In this document: positions 1-8,936 of the stretch, piece after piece | How the letters are laid out: every line of letters starts with the position of its first letter | How positions within the stretch are numbered: the stretch's first letter is position 1 | Assembly (NCBI RefSeq): GCF_009469605.1 | Contig: NZ_SSXU01000010.1 | Span: 1 to 64,000, forward strand | Direction of reading: 5' to 3' | DNA: 64,000 bases | Origin: Zoogloea sp. 1C4 | GTDB lineage: Bacteria; Pseudomonadota; Gammaproteobacteria; Burkholderiales; Rhodocyclaceae | Position numbers and translations under genes: made by a program | The notes under the pieces: model-generated | Told to the model about the DNA's origin: nothing | Database searches by the model: none | What the model saw: only the letters and a program-made list of their open reading frames with translations

Positions 1-2
1 CC

Positions 3-434
3 GAGCAGATCGAGCAGGCGACGATCCTGATGCAGGACGTCAAAGGCGCCCCGAAGCCCCACACCGCCATCGTCGATCTGGGCTATCGGGGTGTGGAGGT
101 GCCCGGGGTCGAGATCATCCACCGGGGTCGAATCAAGAACCTGAGTGCCAAGGCGCGTCGTCTGCTTAAACGGCGTCAAGCAGTCGAACCCGTAATCGGA
201 CACCTGAAGGACGACTGCGGGCTACGGCGGAACTGGCTGAAAGGATCTGAAGGAGATGTGCTGCACCCGGTGCTCTGTGCCGCGGGCTACAACTTGCGCT
301 GGCTACTGCGGGCGGTGGCTCGTTTGGGGCTGACGGCCCTTTTTGCGCTCGGCGTGCTGGTCGGGATGCTTGGGCGGGTGCTCAGTGGCAACGCAGCCTG
401 GCCGTCAGGCTGGCGGCTGCAAGCGGCGAATTGA
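3..434 (+). CDS. IS5-type transposase, C-terminal part (cut by window edge)
   Basis: C-terminal part of a DDE transposase that cuts and joins the ends of an insertion sequence. The frame is already open at base 3, so the N-terminus and left end of the element lie outside the window. The second catalytic Asp is seen in TAIVDLGYRG and the final catalytic Glu in QAVEPVIGHLKDD. These are followed by RNWLKG and AAGYNLRWLLR blocks typical of IS5-family enzymes. The stop leaves about 80 bases before the next gene. I could not recognise a terminal inverted repeat there, so the right end of the element is not placed. The IS5 assignment is from motif memory and the subgroup is uncertain. Confidence 0.8.
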   Translation, partial: EQIEQATILMQDVKGAPKPHTAIVDLGYRGVEVPGVEIIHRGRIKNLSAKARRLLKRRQAVEPVIGHLKDDCGLRRNWLKGSEGDVLHPVLCAAGYNLRWLLRAVARLGLTALFALGVLVGMLGRVLSGNAAWPSGWRLQAAN

Positions 435-513
435 ATATTTCAGGGCCGACTATGTCCGACTCTGGACCGCGGCAGATGCCGCCCGTTCAACGCACATCGA
501 GGGGTAATCGATC

Positions 514-1059
514 ATGTCGCTCAAGTTTCTGGGTATTGCCGGCAGTCTTCGCCAGAAGTCCACCAACAAGGGACTGCTGCGCGCGGCCCAGGCCAGCCTG
601 CCGTCCGGGGTGAGCATGGAGTTTGCCGATCTGTCGGATGTGCCCTTCTACAACGCCGACCTCACCGCCAAGCCGGCGGCCGTCGAGCGCGTGCTGGCGC
701 AGCTGGCCCAGGCCGACGCGCTGGTGCTGGCCGCCACCGAGTACAACTACTCGATGGCTCCGGCCCTCAAGAACATCCTCGACTGGGCTTCCCGCGAGCC
801 GGACAACGCGCTCCTGGCTGGCAAGCCGGCGGCGATCATGGGCGCCGGCGGCGGGATGGGCACTTCGCGCGCCCAGTATCACCTGCGCCAGGTTTGCGTG
901 TTCCTCGACCTGCATCCCCTCAACAAGCCGGAAGTCTTCGCCAACGCCTTTGCGGGCGCCTTCGACGGGGACGGAAACCTGACCGACGAGCGGCTGCAGA
1001 AGCTGGTCGCAGATCAGATGAAGGCCCTGGCCGACCAGACCCTGCGCAGCAAGGCCTGA
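514..1059 (+). CDS. NADPH-dependent FMN reductase family protein
   Basis: A 181-residue flavodoxin-like protein of the NADPH-dependent FMN reductase family (ChrR/YieF/azoreductase type), a cytoplasmic enzyme that reduces FMN, quinones or metal oxyanions with NAD(P)H. The phosphate-binding loop GIAGSLRQKSTNKG (residues 7-20) and the flavin-contacting segment TEYNYSMAPALKNILDW (75-91) followed by GAGGGMGTSRAQ are clear family marks. Start chosen at ATG 514 because a GAGGGG ribosome site lies a few bases upstream. It sits alone between the IS remnant and the convergent HDOD gene. The exact substrate cannot be read from sequence; quinone or chromate reduction are the usual possibilities. Confidence 0.9.
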   Translation: MSLKFLGIAGSLRQKSTNKGLLRAAQASLPSGVSMEFADLSDVPFYNADLTAKPAAVERVLAQLAQADALVLAATEYNYSMAPALKNILDWASREPDNALLAGKPAAIMGAGGGMGTSRAQYHLRQVCVFLDLHPLNKPEVFANAFAGAFDGDGNLTDERLQKLVADQMKALADQTLRSKA

Positions 1060-1081
1060 TCCGCGTCGGCCGGGCCGGCCG

Positions 1082-1957
1082 TCAGTCGATGCGCTTGATG
1101 AGCTCCGCGGCCGGCTCGACCAGCCCGGCCAGGGTTTCGTCGTCCAAGTCGAGCAGGCGCAGGCACGACGGGCCGAGCTTGTCCCATTCGCGGGTCTGGC
1201 TGCCGCCGGTGGCCTGCTGCACGAGCCGTTCGGCGGTCTGGGCGATGGCGATCAGGCGCCGCGAGGCCAGCGGCAGGCCAGAATCGAAGCGGTCGAGCAT
1301 CTCCGGGTCGTGGTGGCTGCGGATCGCTTGGGAGATGATCTCGGGCAGCCACCAGTTCTGGGCCAGCAGGCTGCCGACCACCGCGTGGTGGGTGGGCAGG
1401 GCGTCGAGTTCGTGGGCGGTGAACAGCCGCTCGCCGTCGCGGTTGGCCCGCATCAGGATGTCCCGATAGGTGCCGAAGCGGCGCAGCAGGATCACGATCC
1501 CGCAATCCCGGAACAGCCCGAAGGTGTAGGCGTCGTCGGCGCGCACGCAGGGCACCGCCAGGTGCTGGGCGAGCCAGCCCGACAGCGCGGCGATCTCGGC
1601 CGAGGTGTGCCAGAAGCGTTCGTAGTGGGCGCTGTTCGGAAAGGCCTTGTGCAGGCTGATCGCCGCGATGGCCCGGCTGGCGGCGTCGAGGCCGAGCATC
1701 ATCAACGCTTCGTTCACCGAGCGCACCCGCAGCGAGAAGCCGAAGTAGGGCGAGTTGGCGGTCTTGATGAGGCCGGCGGCGAGGCTCACGTCGCGGCTGA
1801 TCAGCCGGCCGACCACGAACATGTTGGGCTCGTCCCGGTGCATCTCGTGGCGGATCCGGTCGATGATCTGCGGCCGCGGCGGGATGTCGATGTCGCGGAT
1901 CGAGCGCTCCAGCAGTTCATCGACCACCGGATGGGCAGGTTTCTGTTGGTTCGTCAT
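1082..1957 (-). CDS. HDOD domain protein
   Basis: A 291-residue protein made almost entirely of an HDOD domain, a non-catalytic relative of HD hydrolases used in bacterial signalling. The HDOD region covers about residues 20-220, from IPPRPQIIDRIRHEM through LISRDVSLAAGLIKTANSPYFG and the LMMLGLDAASRAIAAISL helix. No enzymatic motif is visible. Its ATG overlaps the stop of the upstream GGDEF-EAL gene by four bases (ATGA), so the two are co-translated. This suggests that it acts in the same cyclic-di-GMP related pathway. Partner and output are unknown. Confidence 0.85.
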   Translation of the reverse strand: MTNQQKPAHPVVDELLERSIRDIDIPPRPQIIDRIRHEMHRDEPNMFVVGRLISRDVSLAAGLIKTANSPYFGFSLRVRSVNEALMMLGLDAASRAIAAISLHKAFPNSAHYERFWHTSAEIAALSGWLAQHLAVPCVRADDAYTFGLFRDCGIVILLRRFGTYRDILMRANRDGERLFTAHELDALPTHHAVVGSLLAQNWWLPEIISQAIRSHHDPEMLDRFDSGLPLASRRLIAIAQTAERLVQQATGGSQTREWDKLGPSCLRLLDLDDETLAGLVEPAAELIKRID

Positions 1958-3261
1958 GGTGTGTTCCTTTGCTCAAGCCAGCCCAGCAAGGCTTCTTCGT
2001 TCATCGGCCGGGCCCAGATGAAGCCCTGGATGGCCTCGACCTCCGCGTCGTGGAGCGCGGCGAGCTGCTCCGGCGTCTCGACGCCTTCGGCCACCATCAC
2101 CATGCCCAGCTCCCGGGCCAGCCGCGACATGGCGCGCACCACCGCGTAGGCGCGCCGGTCGTCGGGCAGCACCTGCACGAAGGAGCGGTCGAGCTTGAGC
2201 TTGGTGGCCGGCAGGTCCTTCAGGCACGACAGGCTCGAGTAGCCCGTCCCGAAGTCGTCAATGGCCAGGCCGACCCCGGTCTCCCGGGCGCGGCGGAGGT
2301 TCTGCTGGACGATCTCGGACTCGTCCATCACCAGCGATTCGGTCAGCTCCAGCTCGATCAGCGCCGGATCGACGTTGGCGCAGATCAGTGCCCCGTGCAG
2401 CGCCGGCAGGAAGGTCGGCGAGGTGAGCTGGGCCCGGGACACGTTGATCGCCACCTTGGTGGGCCGCCCGGCGTGGCACAGGCGGGCGGCGAAGCGGGTG
2501 CCCTGAAGCAGGCTCCATTCGCCCAGGCGCACGATCAGGCCGGTCTTCTCGGCCACCGGGATGAAGCGCCCCGGCGCCAGCAGGCGGTCGTGCACCCGGC
2601 AGCGCATCAGCCCCTCGACGGCTTCGATGCGGCCGTCGAAGGTGAGCACCGGCTGGAAGTCGAGGGACAGCCCGCCGGTCTCCAGCGCCAGATGCAGGTC
2701 GGATTCCACCGCCAGCTCCTCGCGGGCGAGCTGCACGCCGTGGCGGCCGCGGAAGGTCTCGCTGCCCGACACCACCAGCCGGTTGCCGCCCTGACGCTTG
2801 GCGTCGAGCATCGCCCGGTCGGCGCGCTCGAAGAAGGCGTGCAGGCTCTCTCCGGCAGCATGCTGGGCGAGCCCGATGCTGGCGGTGGGGTGGATCATCA
2901 TCCCGTCCAGTTCGAGCGGCTGTTCGAGGGCCTGGGCGAGCTGCTGCCCGAGAGCGCGGGCCTCGCCCAGGCTGGTGCCCGGCAGGAGGATCACGAACTC
3001 GTCGCTCCCCATCCGCATGCAGTGGGCCGTCACCGGCACGAGCCCCCGGATGAGGGTGGCGACATGGGCAATGATGCGGTCTCCACCGCGATGCCCGAAC
3101 GAGGCATTGACTTTGTGAAAACGGTCGAGATCCAGCCACAGCAAGGCCAGCGGCTGGTCCTTTGCGTTGACTGCGCCAATGACCCGACGGGCTAGGGACA
3201 GGCTCCCACCCCGGTTGAGGAAACCGGTGATGGGATCGACGGCGAACTTGTGGTTCGACAT
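1954..3261 (-). CDS. GGDEF-EAL protein, probable c-di-GMP phosphodiesterase
   Basis: A 435-residue soluble protein with a GGDEF domain (about 5-165) and an EAL domain (about 185-430), and no recognisable sensor or membrane segment. The GGDEF signature is changed to GSDEF (85-89), which suggests that cyclase activity is weak or lost. The EAL half keeps most phosphodiesterase residues: EGL in place of EAL (216-218), the Asn of NVSRAQL, ELTES, DDFGTGYSSL, KLDRSF, AEGVET and QGF. It therefore more likely degrades than makes c-di-GMP. ATG 3261 is preferred over an open upstream extension because the extension has no domain content and would cross the neighbouring regulatory gap. It is translationally coupled to the HDOD gene. 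Confidence 0.87.
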   Translation of the reverse strand: MSNHKFAVDPITGFLNRGGSLSLARRVIGAVNAKDQPLALLWLDLDRFHKVNASFGHRGGDRIIAHVATLIRGLVPVTAHCMRMGSDEFVILLPGTSLGEARALGQQLAQALEQPLELDGMMIHPTASIGLAQHAAGESLHAFFERADRAMLDAKRQGGNRLVVSGSETFRGRHGVQLAREELAVESDLHLALETGGLSLDFQPVLTFDGRIEAVEGLMRCRVHDRLLAPGRFIPVAEKTGLIVRLGEWSLLQGTRFAARLCHAGRPTKVAINVSRAQLTSPTFLPALHGALICANVDPALIELELTESLVMDESEIVQQNLRRARETGVGLAIDDFGTGYSSLSCLKDLPATKLKLDRSFVQVLPDDRRAYAVVRAMSRLARELGMVMVAEGVETPEQLAALHDAEVEAIQGFIWARPMNEEALLGWLEQRNTP

Positions 3262-3427
3262 GCTGGCTCCATCGTCAGGATTGCAGGCGCGATTGCTCGC
3301 GGGGTCCGGCGTGTGCGGAAAGCGTGACGCCTTACCCACAAGCGTATGAAAACAGCCCGTTATGGGCTTGACGATCCGCGCCTTTCGATTGACGATCTGC
3401 GCCACAAGAAAATTGGGGCGAGGACGC

Positions 3428-4444
3428 ATGGCAACGACCAGTTCGCCGGCCACGGTGTGGCTGATGATGATCCGGATGTTCGAGCGGGAAGGGCTCGATC
3501 CGGCCGAGCTGCTGGCCGGGCTGGGCATTTCGGCCGAGCAGCTGGCGGAGCCCGGCAAACGCTTTCCGAGCCGCATCGCCGACATCGTCTTCGAGCGCGC
3601 CTGCCCGCGGCTGTCCGACCCGGCCTTCGCCCTGCACGCGGCGCGCTGCTGGCATCCGTCCAACCTGGGCACGATGGGCTACGCTTGGCTCTCCAGCAGC
3701 ACCCTGCGCACCGGGCTCAAGCGCCTGGAGCGCTACGCCCGCATCCTCGGCGAGCGCTTCCGCTACACGGTGCAGGAATCGGCTGACGGCCTGCGTTTTG
3801 TGTACGACCACGGGCGTGGCGACAAGGCGATCGGGCCGTTCATGACCGACTTCTCGCTGTCGATCATCATCGACATGTGCCGCACCAACTTCGGCGACAC
3901 CTTCACCCCGCTGCAGGTGCGTCTGCGTCGGGCGCTCCCCGCGCGGCGCGAGGCCTGGGACGCGTTCTTCGGCTGCCGCGTCGATTTCGGCGCTCCGGAA
4001 GACAGCTTCCTCCTCGCCCCCGCCGATGCCGACCGGCGCCTGCCCACCGCCTACCGGGACATGGCGGCCACCTTCGACCAGATCCTCACCGGGCAGCTGG
4101 CCGAGCTCACCCGGGACGATCTCGTCACCCGTTGCAAGGCCCATCTGCTTGAACATCTCACCTCCGGCGAGCCCACCGAGCGGGGCCTCGCCGAAGCCGT
4201 GGGCCTCAGCCGCCGCACCCTGCAGCGCCGGCTGGCGGAGCACGGCATCACCTACAAGCGGCTGGTGGACGAGACCCGCGAGGCGCTGGCCCGGCGCTAC
4301 CTGGAGAACCCCCAGCGCAGCCTCACCGAGATCACCTTCCTGCTCGGCTTTTCAGAGCAGAGCGCCTTCACCCGCGCCTTCCGCCGCTGGCACGGCGAAT
4401 CGCCGAGCGACTACCGCCGCCGCTGCGCTGCCGCGCCAGCCTGA
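3428..4444 (+). CDS. AraC-family transcriptional regulator
   Basis: A 338-residue regulator with an N-terminal effector-binding domain of the 'arabinose-binding domain of AraC' type (about 15-200), as in OruR/ArgR-like regulators, and a C-terminal double helix-turn-helix (about 245-335). The DNA-binding part shows GLAEAVGLSRRTLQRRLAEHG followed by the second helix pair ITFLLGFSEQSAFTRAFRRW and the closing GESPSDYRRR, the AraC signature. ATG 3428 is chosen over an earlier in-frame ATG at 3362 because GGGGCGAGG lies at good spacing before it. The gene is divergent from the GGDEF-EAL gene and convergent, four bases apart, with the photolyase operon. Effector and targets are unknown. Confidence 0.88.
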   Translation: MATTSSPATVWLMMIRMFEREGLDPAELLAGLGISAEQLAEPGKRFPSRIADIVFERACPRLSDPAFALHAARCWHPSNLGTMGYAWLSSSTLRTGLKRLERYARILGERFRYTVQESADGLRFVYDHGRGDKAIGPFMTDFSLSIIIDMCRTNFGDTFTPLQVRLRRALPARREAWDAFFGCRVDFGAPEDSFLLAPADADRRLPTAYRDMAATFDQILTGQLAELTRDDLVTRCKAHLLEHLTSGEPTERGLAEAVGLSRRTLQRRLAEHGITYKRLVDETREALARRYLENPQRSLTEITFLLGFSEQSAFTRAFRRWHGESPSDYRRRCAAAPA

Positions 4445-4448
4445 CCCG

Positions 4449-5975
4449 TTACAGGGCGTCCAGGTCGGCGCGCAAGGCCTCCGCCCGCTGGCGGATCGCC
4501 GTGCGGGCGGGCTCGTCGAAGCGTTCCAGCTGGCGGTACACCATGCCCAGCCGGTGGTTGGTGCCCAGCCGCTCGCGGTTGCGGTCGAAGAAATCCCAGT
4601 ACAGCGCGTTGAACGGGCAGGCGTCGTCGCCCGTGCGGGCCTTGGCCTTGTAAGCGCAGCCCTTGCAGTAGTCGCACATGCGGTCGATGTAGGCGGCGCT
4701 CGACACGTAGGGCTTGGTGGCCAGCAGGCCGCCGTCGGCAAACTGGCTCATGCCCAGGGTGTTGGGCAGCTCGACCCACTCGAAGGCGTCGATGTAGATG
4801 CCCAGGTACCAGCGATGCACCTCGGCCGGGGCGAGTCCGGCGAGGAGGGCGAAGTTGCCGATCACCATCAGGCGCTGGATGTGGTGGGCGTAGGCGTGCT
4901 CCAGCGACTGGCCGATGCTGTGGGCGAGGCAGCGCATCTTCGTCTTGCCCGTCCAGAACCACGTGGGCAAAGGCACGTGGTGGCCGAACACGTTGTGCTC
5001 CACGTAGCCCGGCATGTGCGCCCAATACACGCCGCGCACGTATTCGCGCCAGCCGATGACCTGGCGGATGAAACCCTCGGCCGCCGCCAGCGGCACCTGG
5101 CCGTCGGCGTGGGCCGCCTCGACCCGCCGGACGACCTCCCGCGGGCTGAGCATCTTGGTGTTGAGCGCGAAGGACAGCAGCGAGTGGAACAGCCGCCACG
5201 CCCGCGTGCTCATGGCGTCCTGGAAGTCGCCGAAGTGGGGCAGCGCCTCGGCGACGAAATCCTCCAGCTGGGCCAGCGCCTCGTCGCGGTTGAGCGGCCA
5301 GGCGAGGCGATCCGCCGCCGGGTTGCCGAAGTGCTTCACCCCCGCCGCCTCGATGCGCTGCCACAGGGCCGAGTGGTCGTGGCGGATGCGCGGGTCGGCG
5401 GGCTCGCGGGGCAGGCCGGGCCAGGGCTTGCGGTTGTCGTGGTCGAAGTTCCAGCGCCCGCCGATCGGCTTGCCGCCGGCCATCAGCACGTCGTGGCGGG
5501 TGCGCATGTGGCGGTAGAAGTGCTCCATCAGCCACTGCTTGCGGCCCTCGAAGAGGCGCGCGGCGTCGAGCCTGGCGGTGTAGAAATGCTCGCTGCCCAC
5601 CATGGTGGCGGGGATGGAAAGCTGCCGCGCCCAGGCGGCGAGCTGCCGGTCGAGCCGCCATTCGTCCGGCGCCTGGTATTCGACGCGGGCGGCGCCGTGG
5701 CGGGCGATCAGGGCGTCCAGATTGGCGGTGAGGGATTGGTGGTTGGCCGGGTCGTCGATGGCGAGGTATTCGATCCGGTGGCCGGCCTCGCCCAGCTGCC
5801 GGGCGAAGTCGCGCATCGCCGCGAAGATGGCGAGGATCTTCTGGGCGTGGTGGAGGACGTAGTCGGTCTCCTGGCGGATCTCCATCAGCACGTGGATCAC
5901 GTCCGGGCGGGGTTCGGCAAACCAGCTGTGCAGCGGGTTGAGCTGGTCGCCGAGGATCAGGCGCAGGGTGGTCAT
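4449..5975 (-). CDS. Iron-sulfur photolyase (FeS-BCP / PhrB-type, probable 6-4 photolyase)
   Basis: A 508-residue member of the iron-sulfur bacterial cryptochrome/photolyase class, which uses light and FAD to repair (6-4) pyrimidine photoproducts. The N-terminal antenna domain starts [12 protein letters not shown]. The C-terminal half carries YAHHIQRLMVIGNF, with the His-His pair needed for (6-4) repair. It also carries the cysteine set C-D-Y-C-K-G-C followed by CPFNALYWDF, which binds a [4Fe-4S] cluster. Length fits the family (about 500-520). It is the last gene of a five-gene minus-strand operon. Its ATG overlaps the stop of the DASH gene by four bases. The substrate is inferred from homologues such as PhrB and CryB. 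Confidence 0.92.
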   Translation of the reverse strand: MTTLRLILGDQLNPLHSWFAEPRPDVIHVLMEIRQETDYVLHHAQKILAIFAAMRDFARQLGEAGHRIEYLAIDDPANHQSLTANLDALIARHGAARVEYQAPDEWRLDRQLAAWARQLSIPATMVGSEHFYTARLDAARLFEGRKQWLMEHFYRHMRTRHDVLMAGGKPIGGRWNFDHDNRKPWPGLPREPADPRIRHDHSALWQRIEAAGVKHFGNPAADRLAWPLNRDEALAQLEDFVAEALPHFGDFQDAMSTRAWRLFHSLLSFALNTKMLSPREVVRRVEAAHADGQVPLAAAEGFIRQVIGWREYVRGVYWAHMPGYVEHNVFGHHVPLPTWFWTGKTKMRCLAHSIGQSLEHAYAHHIQRLMVIGNFALLAGLAPAEVHRWYLGIYIDAFEWVELPNTLGMSQFADGGLLATKPYVSSAAYIDRMCDYCKGCAYKAKARTGDDACPFNALYWDFFDRNRERLGTNHRLGMVYRQLERFDEPARTAIRQRAEALRADLDAL

Positions 5976-7252
5976 GGGGCACTCCAGCGGGTCTGGTAGG
6001 CGTCGTCCGGGTCGTGCTCGGCGGCCTGTTTGTCGGGGTTGAAGCGGCGCCCGCCGCGCGGGTCGGTGCCCCGGCCGGAAATGTAGAGCCAGTTGCCCTG
6101 GTTGCTGCACACGTCGAAATCCACCAGCTGGGCCTCGAACCACGCCGCGCCGGCACGCCAGTCGCAGGCGAGGTCATGGATGAGGTAGCTGGCGACGATC
6201 TGGCGCATGCGGTTGGAGAGATAGCCGGTAGCGGCGAGCTCGCGCATGCCGGCGTCGATCAGGCTGTGGCCGGTGCGGCCGGCCTGCCAGCGGGCGAAGG
6301 CATCGTCGTCGTGGGGCGGCGGCGGGGTGCTGTCCGACAGGCCGCCCGCCCGATACAGGCGCCGGCCGTGCTTGCGGTGGAGCAGACGGAAGTGATCGCG
6401 CCACAGCAGCTCGAACCACAGCCAGTACGTGCCGTCGCTGGCGCCGCGGCGGACCTCGAAATCCTTGAGGCCGGCGTGGATCTGCCGGGCCGACAGGGCG
6501 CCGATGGCGAGCCACGGCGAGAACTTGCTGGAGTCGTCGACGCCGGCGAGGCGGTTGCGGGTGGCTTTGTAGCTATGGGGCAGGCCGCGCGCCAGATACT
6601 GGGCGAGGTGGGCGCGCCCGGCGCTGGCGCCGCCGTGGAAGGCGGGCAGGGCGTAGGGGAAGGCCGAGCGCGGGTTGGCGGGCGGGGGCGGAGCGGGCGT
6701 CCGGGTGTCGCCCGGGGAAAGGCCGTCGGGCAGTGGCGGCAGGCGTGTCGGCGCGGGGATCGGCGCCGGTGGCTGGATGCCGGCGCCTTCGACCTTCTGG
6801 CGGAAGGCGGTGAAGACATCCGGCAGGTTTGCGTCGGAGAACGGTAGCGTGGAAGGATCGAGCAGCGTGGATTGCCAGTGCGTCTCGACGCTGATGCCGG
6901 CGGCGCGAAGCTGGGCGAGCTGGGTTTCCTCCTCGGGCGCCGGGATCGCCTCGCAGACGATGCCCGTGGCGCCGGTGTGGCGGACGAGATCGGCGAGGCG
7001 CTCGACCGGGTCTCCATGCAGCTCGACGAGACCGCTACCGGCGGCCCGCAACTGCGCATCCAGATCGGCGAGGGCGGTGGCGAGGAAATGCCGGCGATGG
7101 GGTCCGACGCGCTCGAAACCCCACGCGGTGCGCTGGGCTGGCGGGTGGATGAAGACGGGGATGAGCCGGTCGGCGGCGTGGGCGGCGCGGGTGAGGGCCG
7201 CGTTGTCGGTGAGCCGCAGGTCGGCGCGGAACCAGTGGATGACAGTGTTCAT
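5972..7252 (-). CDS. DASH-family cryptochrome/photolyase
   Basis: A 426-residue photolyase-superfamily protein with an antenna domain beginning [17 protein letters not shown] and a C-terminal FAD domain. The stretch [19 protein letters not shown] followed by [15 protein letters not shown] and Y-x-x-x-W matches the cryptochrome-DASH signature. That family repairs CPDs in single-stranded or looped DNA, or serves as a light sensor. The flavin-site Asn and following Trp (SNQGNW) are kept. The annotated start at 7252 overlaps the preceding DUF2256 stop by four bases. A longer open frame upstream merely reads through that small gene. Whether it repairs DNA or signals cannot be decided from sequence. 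Confidence 0.88.
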   Translation of the reverse strand: MNTVIHWFRADLRLTDNAALTRAAHAADRLIPVFIHPPAQRTAWGFERVGPHRRHFLATALADLDAQLRAAGSGLVELHGDPVERLADLVRHTGATGIVCEAIPAPEEETQLAQLRAAGISVETHWQSTLLDPSTLPFSDANLPDVFTAFRQKVEGAGIQPPAPIPAPTRLPPLPDGLSPGDTRTPAPPPPANPRSAFPYALPAFHGGASAGRAHLAQYLARGLPHSYKATRNRLAGVDDSSKFSPWLAIGALSARQIHAGLKDFEVRRGASDGTYWLWFELLWRDHFRLLHRKHGRRLYRAGGLSDSTPPPPHDDDAFARWQAGRTGHSLIDAGMRELAATGYLSNRMRQIVASYLIHDLACDWRAGAAWFEAQLVDFDVCSNQGNWLYISGRGTDPRGGRRFNPDKQAAEHDPDDAYQTRWSAP

Positions 7253-7401
7253 GGCGTGGCTTTGGTCGGCCGCGTGCGGCGGCAGCGCTCGGAGCAGTAC
7301 TTCACTTCGTCCCACACCCGCGCCCACTTCTTGCGCCACGCGAAGGGGCGGCCGCAGCAGGGGCAGGTCTTGGTGGGGAGGTGGGGCTTGGCGTGGGCCA
7401 T
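7249..7401 (-). CDS. DUF2256 small zinc-binding-like protein
   Basis: A 50-residue protein, MAHAKPHLP at the N-terminus, with two cysteine pairs: [10 protein letters not shown] and YCSERCRR. The pattern and the W-R-K-K-W centre match DUF2256, a small family often found beside photolyase/cryptochrome genes in Proteobacteria. The Cys-x2-Cys pairs suggest one bound zinc. Start and stop are locked into the operon: its ATG shares a base with the upstream photolyase stop (TGATG), and its TGA overlaps the DASH start (ATGA). It is probably made at a fixed ratio with both neighbours. A structural or chaperone role for the photolyases is possible but not shown. Confidence 0.85.
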   Translation of the reverse strand: MAHAKPHLPTKTCPCCGRPFAWRKKWARVWDEVKYCSERCRRTRPTKATP

Positions 7402-8924
7402 CACAGGTCCAGTTTCAGTTGAGCCTTGTCGGCGGCTTGCCGGGCACGCGGGCTGGCGCTGGGGCTGCGCTTGCGCGAGCCGTGGCGGGCCACGATGGCG
7501 GCCTTGGCGGCGCGGACCTCGGGCTGGGCGCGCAGGGCAAACAGGCGGGCCTTGGCGCTGCGGGTGGCGGCGTCCAGATCCACGCAGGGTTCGGGAATGT
7601 CGCCAGGGCCCAGCCCGTGGGCGGCCTGCAGTGCGGCGGGCATTCGCCAGGGCTCGAACAGCCAGCTGTCGGGCACCTTGCGCAGGGCGGGCAGCCAGCG
7701 CCGCACGAAGTGGCCCTTCGGGTCGTGGTCGCGGGCCTGCTTGATGGGGTTGTAGACGCGCGGCAGGTTGATGCCGGTGGTGCCGGACTGCATCTGCATC
7801 TGACTCCAGTGGATGCCCGGCTCGTAGTCGAGGAACTGCCGCGCCAGCCACTGCCCGACCGGCCGCCAGTGCAGCCACAGCGGGTAGGCCGCCACCGAGA
7901 CGAGCATCGCGCGCATCCGGAAGTTGATCCAGCCGGTCTCGCGCAGCATGGCCACGCAGGCGTCCACCAGCGGCCAGCCGGTGCGCCCGGCGGCGAGGGC
8001 GGCAAAGTGGTCCGGGTTCCAGTCGGCCTCGCGCAGGCCGTCGTAGCCCCGGTGGAGATTGCGAAACTCCAGCGCGGGCTCACTCTCGAGCTTCTGGATG
8101 AAGTGGCAGTGCCAGTAGAGCCGGCTGATGAACGCGGTAAGGCCGTTGCGCTGGGCGCCGGCGGGCAGGTTGGCGACGGCGTGCCGGGTGGCATGGACGA
8201 TCTCACGCAGGCTGAGGCAACCGAAGGCGAGGTAGGGCGACAGGCGCGAGCAGGCGGTGGGGGCGGAGAGCGGCGACGAGATGCCGCCCCGGTACTGCCG
8301 GCTGCGCTCGGTGAGGAAGTCGTCCAGCACCGCGAGGCCGGCCGTACGACCACCTCGCTGGCGTCCCGGCGGATCGTCGTCACCGAGGCCCAGCGCGGTG
8401 GCGTCGGGCGGCGGGACGTCGGGCCAGGGCAGTGGGGCGAAGCGTAGCGTCGGCGGTACGGGCAGGCAGGGCTGGCTGACGAAGGCTTCCCAGCGGGCCT
8501 GCCAGGTGTCCCGGTCGGCGAGGCGGCGCACCACGCCGAACTGGGGAAACTCCTGCCAGCGCACGCCGTGTTCGCGGCACCAGCGGGCCACCGCGATGTC
8601 GCGCTGGTAGGTGAGGCCGTTGCCGGTCTCCTCGTGGGAATACAACGCGCCGAAGGGCGCCGCGGCGTGGAGGCGGCCCAGCACCTCGGCCACTTCGCCG
8701 GTGACGAGGTGGATGCAGCCGCCCAGCTTCCGCAGCGCGCGGTACAGGTCGCGCAGGCTTTCGAGGATGAAGGCGTAGTGCTGGCGGGCGGCGTCGGGCT
8801 CGGCCCACAGGGAGGGCTCGACCACGTACAGGCACAGCACCGGGCCCCGCAGCGCGGCGGCGTGCAGCGCTGCGTGATCGTGGAGCCGCAGATCGCGCTT
8901 GAACCAGACGACGCTGTAGTCCAT
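7401..8924 (-). CDS. Photolyase/cryptochrome superfamily protein with divergent flavin-site motif
   Basis: A 507-residue protein with the N-terminal antenna fold ([20 protein letters not shown]) and a C-terminal FAD-binding domain. The FAD domain includes [35 protein letters not shown] and [20 protein letters not shown]. Between these, class I enzymes have a block of the type NNGGWQW; here it reads [16 protein letters not shown], so the residues around the flavin N5 and the last tryptophan of the electron chain appear altered. The C-terminal 40 residues are Arg/Ala-rich and probably disordered. It is second in the operon, 12 bases after the flavoprotein gene. Repair enzyme or light sensor are both possible. 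Confidence 0.85.
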   Translation of the reverse strand: MDYSVVWFKRDLRLHDHAALHAAALRGPVLCLYVVEPSLWAEPDAARQHYAFILESLRDLYRALRKLGGCIHLVTGEVAEVLGRLHAAAPFGALYSHEETGNGLTYQRDIAVARWCREHGVRWQEFPQFGVVRRLADRDTWQARWEAFVSQPCLPVPPTLRFAPLPWPDVPPPDATALGLGDDDPPGRQRGGRTAGLAVLDDFLTERSRQYRGGISSPLSAPTACSRLSPYLAFGCLSLREIVHATRHAVANLPAGAQRNGLTAFISRLYWHCHFIQKLESEPALEFRNLHRGYDGLREADWNPDHFAALAAGRTGWPLVDACVAMLRETGWINFRMRAMLVSVAAYPLWLHWRPVGQWLARQFLDYEPGIHWSQMQMQSGTTGINLPRVYNPIKQARDHDPKGHFVRRWLPALRKVPDSWLFEPWRMPAALQAAHGLGPGDIPEPCVDLDAATRSAKARLFALRAQPEVRAAKAAIVARHGSRKRSPSASPRARQAADKAQLKLDL

Positions 8925-8936
8925 GGCCGCGGCCGG

